DNA from: Pseudolabrys sp. | Lineage (GTDB): Bacteria; Pseudomonadota; Alphaproteobacteria; Rhizobiales; Xanthobacteraceae | Direction of reading: 5' to 3' | DNA: 5,324 bases | Assembly (NCBI GenBank): GCA_026125925.1 | Contig: JAHCKF010000258.1 | Span: forward strand, 1 to 5,324 | Shown here: piece after piece, positions 1 to 4,686 of the stretch | Layout of the letters: every line of letters begins with the position of its first letter | How positions within the stretch are numbered: the stretch's first letter is position 1 | Notes under the pieces: model-generated | Told to the model about the DNA's origin: nothing | Database searches by the model: none | Seen by the model: the letters and a program-made list of their open reading frames with translations, nothing else | Program-made: the position numbers and the translations under genes

Positions 1-56
1 GCGCGCCTCGGGCGCGCGGGGTGGGGTGACTAGCTGAATTAAGCTCACCCCCACCC
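1..56. repeat. GC-rich palindromic repeat cluster at the left edge
   Basis: Positions 1-7 (GCGCGCC) pair perfectly with 11-17 (GGCGCGC) around a 3-base loop. Next, GGGTGGGGTGA (19-29) is complementary, apart from one extra C, to TCACCCCCACCC (45-56). Between them AGCT (32-35) pairs with AGCT (42-45). This looks like the G-rich end of one repeat facing the C-rich start of the next in opposite orientation. It has no coding content and lies beyond the stop of the hydratase/dehydrogenase gene. It may continue past the left edge, so its real boundaries are unknown. Confidence 0.5.
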
Positions 57-98
57 GGCTCGCTGCGCTCGCCGACCTCCCCCCTCCAGGGGGAGGTG
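45..98. repeat. Palindromic intergenic repeat downstream of fadJ
   Basis: A C-rich lead (CACCCCCACCC, 46-56) is followed by a GC-rich spacer and a perfect 9-bp stem: ACCTCCCCC (75-83) pairs with GGGGGAGGT (89-97) across a 5-base loop. The layout, a CCCCACCC-type tract followed by a CTCCCC...GGGGAG palindrome, resembles the repeats flanking the DUF559 gene at 2839-2896 and 3272-3320 but is not the same sequence. It starts 12 bases past the fadJ stop codon (110-112). On the transcribed strand the hairpin could protect the mRNA 3' end or weakly terminate transcription, but no T-run follows it, so I do not call an intrinsic terminator. Confidence 0.6.
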
Positions 99-109
99 AA
101 GAAAAAGAA

Positions 110-2320
110 CTACGCCGTCTTTTTCTTCGGCGCGAACTTGGTGTGGAAGCTTTCCCCCTTGGCCGCCATCTCGACGAGCAGCTTGGGCGGTGTGAAGCGC
201 TCGCCGTATTTCTTGACGAACCGGTTGCACAGTTCGACGAATTTCTTCGTCCCCATCATGTCGATGTAGGACAAGGTACCGCCAGTGAACGGCGCAAAGC
301 CGAAGCCGAGGATCGAGCCGACATCGGCTTCGCGAATGTCGGTGACGACATGCTCCTCGAAGGTGCGCGCGGCCTCGACCGCCTGCACGACGAGGAAGCG
401 CTGCTTGAGTTCCTCGACGTCGAGCGCCTCGACCTCCTCGCGCGTCAGCTTCTTCGGCAACAGATCGGCAAGGCCCGGCCACAGTCTCTTCGGCTGACCC
501 GGCGTGTAATCGTAGAAGCCTTTGCCGTTCTTGCGGCCGAAGCGCTGCTGCTTCTCGACCATGTCCTCCAGCAGCTTCTTCATGCCGGGATCGACCGCCT
601 CGGGCCCGAGATCGGCCTCCGTGGCGCGTACGATCTTGAGGCCGAGATCGAGCGCGGTCTCATCGTTGAGCGACAAAGGCCCGACCGGCATGCCGGCCAT
701 GCGCGCCGTGTTCTCGATCATCGCCGCCGGGATGCCCTCCTGCAGCATGAGGTGGCCTTCGCGGATGTAATTGAGCACGCAGCGGTTGGCGTAGAAGCCG
801 CGCGTGTCGTTCACCACAATAGGAGTCTTCCGGATCGCGCGGATGAAATCGAGCGCGGCGGCGAGCGCCGGATCGCCGGTCTCCTTGCCCATGATCACCT
901 CGACCAGCATCATGCGATCGACTGGCGAGAAGAAATGGATGCCGATGAAACGCTTCGGCTCCTTGAATTCGGCGGCCAGCGAAGTGATCGGCAGCGTCGA
1001 AGTGTTGGAGGCGAAGGTGGCGTCGTCGCGGATCACCGCCTGGATCTTCTTGATGACGTCGGCCTTGACCTTGCGATCCTCGAACACGGCTTCGACGATC
1101 AGGTCGCAATCCTTCAGCGCGGCGTAGTCGGCGGTCGGCGTGATCTTTTCCAGGAGACCATCGCGCTCGGCCGATTTCATGCGGCCCTTGGCGACACGGT
1201 CGGACAACGCCTTGTGCAGGCCGGCCTTGCCCTTGTCGGCGGTTTCCTGATCGCGGTCGATCAGCACGACAGCGAGACCCGCCGCCGCCGACACCTGCGC
1301 AATGCCGGCGCCCATGAAGCCGGCGCCGACAACGCCGATCCTCTTGATCGAGGTCGGCGGCACACCGGCCGGACGGCGCGCGCCCTTGTTGAGGTCCTGC
1401 ATGTTGACGAAGAGCGTGCGGATCATCGCCGCCGCTTCCGGCGAGCGCAGGATCTTGGCGAACCAGCGCGACTCGATGCGCAGCGCGGTGTCGATATCGA
1501 CCTGCAGGCCTTCATAGACGACCTGAAGAATGGCGCGCGCCGCCGGATAGTTGTCGTAGGTCTCGCGGCGATAGATGGCGTTGGCCGGCGGGAAGGTCAT
1601 CATGCCGGCTTTCGAATAAACCAGACCGCCGGGGAATTTGAAGCCCTTCACGTCCCACGGCGCTTCGCCCTTGCCGCCGCCCTTGATCCAGGCCTTCGCC
1701 GTCTCAATCAGCTTGTCCTGTGGCACGACCTCGTCGATCAGCTTCATCGCCTTGGCGCGATCGACCTTGAGCTGATCGCCCTTGAGCAGGAACTGCAGCG
1801 CGTCGGCCGGCATCATCATGCGCGCGACCCGCTGCGTGCCGCCGGCGCCGGGAAACAGCCCGACCTTGATCTCGGGCAGGCCGAGCCGCGTCTTCGGATT
1901 GTCGGACGCGATGCGTCGATGACAGGCGAGCGCCAGTTCGAAGCCGCCGCCCATCGCCGTGCCGTTCAGCGCACAGACCCAGGGCTTGCCGCTCTTTTCC
2001 AGGCGCCGGTAGAGCTGCGACAGCTTCGAGCTCTCCTCGTAGACGTATTTGGCCGCGGCCTCCTCGCCCTCCTTCTTCACCTTGTCGGCGTAGATGCCAC
2101 CCATGCTTTCGAGCATGGTCAGGTCGGCGCCGCCGCAGAAGGCTTCCTTGCCCGAGGTGATGACCGCGCCTTTAACCGCGGCGTCATTCGTCACCTTGTC
2201 GACCAGCGCCGACAATTCGGCAATGACGTCCATGGTGATGACGTTCATCGACCGGTCGGCCATGTCCCAGGTGATGAGGGCAATGCCGTCGGTGTCGATG
2301 TCGAGTTTGAAAGCGGTCAT
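110..2320 (-). CDS. fadJ: Enoyl-CoA hydratase/3-hydroxyacyl-CoA dehydrogenase fusion (FadJ/FadB type)
   Basis: This 736-aa protein, a normal length for the family, performs steps two and three of beta-oxidation: hydration of trans-2-enoyl-CoA and NAD-dependent oxidation of L-3-hydroxyacyl-CoA, in the cytoplasm. The crotonase domain spans about 1-200, with oxyanion-hole segments FCGGADL (61-67) and MGGGFE (123-128). By family comparison the catalytic glutamates are E128 and E150 (GLPE). A linker (about 200-322) leads to the Rossmann domain with GAGFMG (332-337) and D355. The catalytic His is H462 in GIHFFSP, with partner E474. C-terminal dehydrogenase domains follow (RGFY 507-510; GFGFAPFTGG 672-681). 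All key residues are intact. The start is supported by GAGAGG (2329-2334), 8 bases before ATG. The gene follows the cupin by 36 bases, so co-transcription is likely. From memory the linker and spacing resemble M. tuberculosis FadB. fadB versus fadJ naming is uncertain; the function is not. Confidence 0.95.
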   Translation of the reverse strand: MTAFKLDIDTDGIALITWDMADRSMNVITMDVIAELSALVDKVTNDAAVKGAVITSGKEAFCGGADLTMLESMGGIYADKVKKEGEEAAAKYVYEESSKLSQLYRRLEKSGKPWVCALNGTAMGGGFELALACHRRIASDNPKTRLGLPEIKVGLFPGAGGTQRVARMMMPADALQFLLKGDQLKVDRAKAMKLIDEVVPQDKLIETAKAWIKGGGKGEAPWDVKGFKFPGGLVYSKAGMMTFPPANAIYRRETYDNYPAARAILQVVYEGLQVDIDTALRIESRWFAKILRSPEAAAMIRTLFVNMQDLNKGARRPAGVPPTSIKRIGVVGAGFMGAGIAQVSAAAGLAVVLIDRDQETADKGKAGLHKALSDRVAKGRMKSAERDGLLEKITPTADYAALKDCDLIVEAVFEDRKVKADVIKKIQAVIRDDATFASNTSTLPITSLAAEFKEPKRFIGIHFFSPVDRMMLVEVIMGKETGDPALAAALDFIRAIRKTPIVVNDTRGFYANRCVLNYIREGHLMLQEGIPAAMIENTARMAGMPVGPLSLNDETALDLGLKIVRATEADLGPEAVDPGMKKLLEDMVEKQQRFGRKNGKGFYDYTPGQPKRLWPGLADLLPKKLTREEVEALDVEELKQRFLVVQAVEAARTFEEHVVTDIREADVGSILGFGFAPFTGGTLSYIDMMGTKKFVELCNRFVKKYGERFTPPKLLVEMAAKGESFHTKFAPKKKTA

Positions 2321-2356
2321 GAACGGTTCCTCTCGGTGTTCTTTAAAGGGCGCGCC

Positions 2357-2818
2357 TCAGTAGGGCGTGCCGTCGCGATGCAGGACGCGCAACGTGGTGC
2401 CGTCGCGTTCGAATTTGAGATCCTCGCCGGGATAATGCGCGCGCTCGACCGGCGCGCGGGTGCCGACCTCGATCAGCACGACGTCGCCCTGCGAGCGGTT
2501 GACGATGGTGTGGGCGTTGGGCACGCCGGCCTTGAAGCCGGCGGCATCGCCCGCCTTGAGGATGGTCTCGCCTTCATTCTCGATCAGCACGCATTCGCCC
2601 ATCAGGATGAAGACGAATTCGTCCTCGTTCTCGTGCCAGTGCCGCACCGAGGTGGCGGCGCCGGGCTCGAGCCGAGTCAGGTTGACGCCGAATTGCGTGA
2701 TGCCGGCGGCATTGCCGAGCGGTGTCTTGTGCCGCCCGGCGCAGACTGGCTGATAGCGCGGCGGATAATTCGGCGAGCCCTGTCGGCTCGGCAGCTTGCT
2801 GACGTCGATCCTGGGCAT
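2357..2818 (-). CDS. Small single-domain cupin protein
   Basis: A 153-aa protein with one beta-barrel cupin domain at about 45-120. Cupin motif 1 is HWHENEDE (60-67) followed by G74; motif 2 runs from G90 to N107 with H103. The expected metal ligands H60, H62, E67 and H103 are all present, so a bound divalent metal is likely. The C-terminus (YPGEDL 129-134, HRDGTPY 147-153) is a tail I associate with a group of uncharacterised proteobacterial cupins. No signal peptide or membrane segment is seen. The substrate is unknown: members of this superfamily include enzymes, binding proteins and sugar-modifying proteins. It lies 36 bases before fadJ and starts 3 bases after the DUF559 stop, so it is probably in the same transcript. 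The Shine-Dalgarno sequence is weak (GGGAA, 2826-2830, 7 bases from ATG), so translational coupling to the upstream ORF is possible. Confidence 0.88.
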   Translation of the reverse strand: MPRIDVSKLPSRQGSPNYPPRYQPVCAGRHKTPLGNAAGITQFGVNLTRLEPGAATSVRHWHENEDEFVFILMGECVLIENEGETILKAGDAAGFKAGVPNAHTIVNRSQGDVVLIEVGTRAPVERAHYPGEDLKFERDGTTLRVLHRDGTPY

Positions 2819-2821
2819 TGA

Positions 2822-3271
2822 TCAATTCCCGGCGGGGGCATTCCCCTCCCCCCGCGCGCGCTTGCGCGTGGTGGGGAGGGGTAAGGGGTGGGGGGCCGAT
2901 CGTGCGGTGAGCGCGTCTTGGATCAATGTCATCACGCCCTCTGTGTTGGTCAGGACGTCCGTATTCCAGAAACGAAGAACTTCGTAACCGTGTGCCACGA
3001 GATAGCGCGTGCGTGCGGAATCTTTCGCCGCCGTTTGCGATTCCATATGCGCGCTGCCATCGAGTTCGACGACGAGCCTGGCCTGGTAATGCGCGAAATC
3101 GGCGAAGTAAGGCCCTATCGTCGCTTGGCGACGAAAGTGGCCTTCACCCACGCGCAAGCGGCGCAAATGCCACCACAGGCGATGCTCGGCCTCGGTCATG
3201 TCACGGCGCAGCGAGCGCGCGCGTGGCACGCGCCGGTCGGCTTTGCGCTCATGATGTTCGCCGCGAAGCAT
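2822..3271 (-). CDS. DUF559 domain protein (predicted endonuclease-like fold)
   Basis: The preferred ATG gives 149 aa. The domain covers about residues 16-122, starting at ARSLRRDMTEAE and including LWWHLR, FRRQ, IGPYFADF, LVVELDGSAH and VLRFWN. DUF559 proteins are related to Vsr/PD-(D/E)XK nucleases; D58, E69 and D71 are the conserved acidic residues and could bind metal. The exact activity is unproven for the family. The frame stays open upstream to a GTG (3356-3358) overlapping the thiolase stop, but those 29 extra residues are translated repeat ([14 protein letters not shown]) before the domain. I therefore choose the ATG at 3269-3271, which has AGGGG (3280-3284) 8 bases upstream. Residues 126-144 are translated from the 2839-2896 repeat and are not part of the domain. 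The core is lower in GC (about 59% by hand count, 2941-3180) than sampled neighbours (68-72%). It has no evident link to beta-oxidation, so acquisition as a cassette is likely. Confidence 0.8.
   Translation of the reverse strand: MLRGEHHERKADRRVPRARSLRRDMTEAEHRLWWHLRRLRVGEGHFRRQATIGPYFADFAHYQARLVVELDGSAHMESQTAAKDSARTRYLVAHGYEVLRFWNTDVLTNTEGVMTLIQDALTARSAPHPLPLPTTRKRARGEGNAPAGN
2839..2896 (-). repeat. Palindromic repeat, left arm of the DUF559 cassette
   Basis: The outer end CATTCCCCTCCCCCCGCG (2839-2856) is a perfect 18-bp inverted match to 3303-3320. The inner arm (2873-2896, GGGGAGGGGTAAGGGG...) matches the reverse complement of 3272-3295 at 23 of 24 positions. Internally, CCCCTCCCC (2843-2851) pairs with GGGGAGGGG (2873-2881), and CGCG (2857-2860) with CGCG (2865-2868). 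The repeat lies within the DUF559 reading frame and encodes most of its C-terminal tail (PHPLPLP...RARGEG). It ends 20 bases before the cupin start codon. Confidence 0.8.
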
Positions 3272-3320
3272 GCCCCCCACCCCTGACCCCTCCCCGCCGC
3301 TTCGCGGGGGGAGGGGAATG
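3272..3320 (+). repeat. Palindromic repeat, right arm of the DUF559 cassette
   Basis: A 49-bp element. CCCCTCCCC (3287-3295) pairs with GGGGAGGGG (3308-3316), and the inner CCGC (3297-3300) pairs with GCGG (3304-3307) around a TTC loop, giving about 13 bp of stem with one bulged base. Its last 18 bases (3303-3320) are the exact reverse complement of 2839-2856. Its inner edge directly adjoins the preferred DUF559 start codon. It begins 34 bases after the thiolase stop codon in the direction of transcription. Confidence 0.8.
3280..3284 (-). promoter_or_regulatory. Repeat-derived Shine-Dalgarno-like site for the DUF559 gene
   Basis: On the minus strand AGGGG lies 8 bases before the ATG at 3269-3271, within the G-rich inner arm of the right repeat. 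A second purine block (GGGGAGGGG, 3287-3295) is further upstream and forms one side of the repeat hairpin. The repeat therefore appears to supply the ribosome-binding sequence. The site decides my start choice: neither the upstream GTG (3356-3358) nor the upstream ATG (3335-3337) has a comparable purine-rich site. Confidence 0.45.
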
Positions 3321-3327
3321 GATGCGC

Positions 3328-3347
3328 CGTGCGTCATTCGATGCACG
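3328..3347 (-). other. Small hairpin just after the thiolase stop
   Basis: CGTGCGTC (3328-3335) pairs with GATGCACG (3340-3347), with one G-T wobble, around the loop ATTC. It starts 7 bases beyond the thiolase stop (3355-3357) and lies outside the DUF559 cassette. On the minus strand it is followed by GCGCATCC and no T-run, so it is not a typical intrinsic terminator. It could be a remnant 3'-end structure of the thiolase gene or chance pairing. Confidence 0.25.
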
Positions 3348-3354
3348 CGCAGAA

Positions 3355-4563
3355 TCACACCCGCTCGATGATCGTCGCCGTGCCCATGCCGGCGCCGATG
3401 CAGAGGGTGACCAGCGCCGTCTCCTTGCCGGAGCGCTCGAGTTCGTCGAGCACGGTGCCGAGGATCATGGCGCCGGTGGCCCCGAGCGGATGACCCATGG
3501 CAATGGCGCCGCCATTGACGTTGATCTTGTCATGCGGAATGTCGAAAGCCTGCATGTAGCGCAACACGACCGAGGCGAAGGCCTCGTTGAGTTCGAACAG
3601 GTCGATATCGCCGATCGACATGCCGGCCTTCTTGAGCACCTTCTCGGTCACCGGCACCGGGCCCGTGAGCATGATCGACGGCTCCGAGCCGATATTGGCG
3701 AAGGCCTTGATGCGCGCGCGCGGCTTCAAGCCCGCCTTCTTGCCGGCCTCCTCATTGCCGATCAGCACCGCGGCGGCGCCATCGACGATGCCGGAGGAAT
3801 TGCCCGGCGTGTGCACGTGATTGAGAGATTCCAGTTCCGGATAGCGCTGGATGGCCACGGCGTCGAAGCCGCCCATCTCGCCCATCTGCACGAAGGACGG
3901 ATTGAGCGCGGCGAGCGTCTGCATCGTCGTCGACGGACGCATGTGCTCGTCCTTGTCGAGAATGGTGATGCCGTTGACGTCCTTGATCGCGATCACCGAG
4001 TTCTTGAAGCGGCCTTCGTCCCAGGAACGGCCGGCGCGCTTCTGGCTCTCCACGGCGTAGGCATCGACGTCGTCGCGCGAGAAGCCGTATTTGGTCGCGA
4101 TCATGTCGGCGGAGATGCCCTGCGGCACGAAATAGGATTTCAGCGCGATCGACGGATCGACCGGCCAGGCGCCGCCCGAAGCGCCGATGCCGACACGGCT
4201 CATCGATTCGACGCCGCCGCCGATGGTCATGTCGTGCTGGCCGGACATCACTTCGGCCGCGGCGAAGTTCACCGCATCGAGGCCGGAGGCGCAGAACCGG
4301 TTGATCTGGATGCCGGGCACCTTGTCGCCGTAACCTGCCATGATCGCAGACACGCGGGCAATGTCGCCGCCGGCCTCGCCGACCGGATCGACGCAGCCGA
4401 GCACGACATCATCGATCAGCTCGGGCTCGAGTTTGTTGCGCGCCTTGATGGCGCCGAGCGCTTGGGCGGCGAGATTGAGCGCGGTGACTTCGTGCAACGC
4501 GCCGTCGGCCTTGCCGCGGCCGCGCGGGGTGCGGACGGCGTCGTAGATGAATGCGTCGGGCAT
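3355..4563 (-). CDS. fadA: Acetyl-CoA C-acyltransferase (beta-oxidation thiolase, FadA type)
   Basis: This 402-aa cytoplasmic thiolase, a normal length, cleaves 3-ketoacyl-CoA with CoA to acetyl-CoA and a shortened acyl-CoA, the last beta-oxidation step. The nucleophile is C91 in NRFCASGLD. The second catalytic site is H358 in [14 protein letters not shown] (351-364), and C388 in CIGAGMG (388-394) is the acid/base cysteine. NEAFA (326-330) and the CoA-loop-like [14 protein letters not shown] (251-264) are also intact. GAGGAG (4573-4578) lies 9 bases before the ATG and supports the start. The gene follows the acyl-CoA dehydrogenase across a 123-base gap filled by a palindromic repeat. From memory it strongly resembles M. 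tuberculosis FadA, the beta subunit of the trifunctional enzyme ([20 protein letters not shown]). The FadJ-like protein two genes downstream is its expected partner. A biosynthetic acetoacetyl-CoA thiolase is less likely given the context. Confidence 0.94.
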   Translation of the reverse strand: MPDAFIYDAVRTPRGRGKADGALHEVTALNLAAQALGAIKARNKLEPELIDDVVLGCVDPVGEAGGDIARVSAIMAGYGDKVPGIQINRFCASGLDAVNFAAAEVMSGQHDMTIGGGVESMSRVGIGASGGAWPVDPSIALKSYFVPQGISADMIATKYGFSRDDVDAYAVESQKRAGRSWDEGRFKNSVIAIKDVNGITILDKDEHMRPSTTMQTLAALNPSFVQMGEMGGFDAVAIQRYPELESLNHVHTPGNSSGIVDGAAAVLIGNEEAGKKAGLKPRARIKAFANIGSEPSIMLTGPVPVTEKVLKKAGMSIGDIDLFELNEAFASVVLRYMQAFDIPHDKINVNGGAIAMGHPLGATGAMILGTVLDELERSGKETALVTLCIGAGMGTATIIERV

Positions 4564-4585
4564 GGACGTGTACTCCTCGTTTCTA

Positions 4586-4680
4586 CGTCGTCCCCGCGAA
4601 GGCGGGGACCCATACGCCGTGCGCCTTCGATGGCGCGGTGGCTATGGGTCCCGGGTCTCGCTACGCTCGCCCGGGACGAC
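4586..4680. repeat. Nested palindromic intergenic element
   Basis: This 95-bp element has dyad symmetry at several levels. The ends GTCGTCCC (4587-4594) and GGGACGAC (4673-4680) are complementary. GGGACCCATA (4605-4614) matches TATGGGTCCC (4643-4652). Local hairpins are GTCCCCGC/GCGGGGAC (4590-4597/4602-4609, loop GAAG), GCGCC/GGCGC (4621-4625/4632-4636) and GTCCCGGG/CCCGGGAC (4648-4655/4670-4677). I recognise the GTCCCCGC-GAAG-GCGGGGAC-CCATA style as a dispersed repeat of Bradyrhizobium-like genomes. It occupies most of the gap between acyl-CoA dehydrogenase and thiolase and leaves the thiolase Shine-Dalgarno site intact. Transcribed, it could form an mRNA processing or stability element. 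Confidence 0.85.
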
Positions 4681-4686
4681 AGGAAG

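Larger units (their letters stand above)
2839..3320 (-). mobile_element. Candidate repeat-bounded DUF559 cassette
   Basis: This 482-bp unit consists of two related palindromic repeats in opposite orientation enclosing only a DUF559 gene. The CATTCCCC ends face outward and the CCCCACCC-type tracts face inward on both sides. It lies inside what otherwise reads as a beta-oxidation operon, between thiolase and cupin. The repeats are seen directly; mobility is inferred. There is no transposase, and I found no target-site duplication next to the outer ends (GGCGGGGG before the left end, GATGCGCC after the right). Alternatives are two independent insertions of a common intergenic repeat on either side of a resident gene, or non-autonomous repeats moved by a factor encoded elsewhere. 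Confidence 0.4.

Noticed and set aside
75..97. Intrinsic terminator after fadJ
   Set aside because: The 9-bp hairpin is strong and well placed, but no T-run follows on the minus strand and the stem belongs to a larger repeat, so termination is not supported.
660..1109. Other open frames within fadJ, the cupin and the thiolase on either strand
   Set aside because: They are alternative-frame readings of genes with confirmed motifs, rich in R, A, H and S as expected for GC-rich shadow frames.
143..2821. An 892-codon open frame on the plus strand across fadJ and the cupin
   Set aside because: It lies antisense to two genes with intact catalytic motifs, is explained by high GC and codon bias on the opposite strand, and shows no recognisable domain.
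2817..2826. Perfect 10-bp palindrome ATTGATCAAT over the cupin start and DUF559 stop
   Set aside because: It could look like an operator half-site, but it is short, lies within the translation signals, and no second copy or regulator was seen. Chance is sufficient.
2839..3320. CRISPR-like or insertion sequence interpretation of the repeats
   Set aside because: There are only two copies, they are inverted, no regular spacers exist, and there is no DDE, serine or tyrosine transposase and no target duplication next to the ends.
3272..3358. N-terminal extension of the DUF559 protein from a GTG overlapping the thiolase stop
   Set aside because: The extra 29 residues are mostly translated repeat, no Shine-Dalgarno site supports the GTG, and the conserved domain begins after the ATG at 3269-3271. 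Coupled initiation at the GTG/TGA overlap is possible but less likely.
4416..4613. A minus-strand open frame beginning MGPRLRGDDV
   Set aside because: Its N-terminus is translated from the 4586-4680 palindromic repeat and the rest is an out-of-frame reading of the thiolase 5' end.
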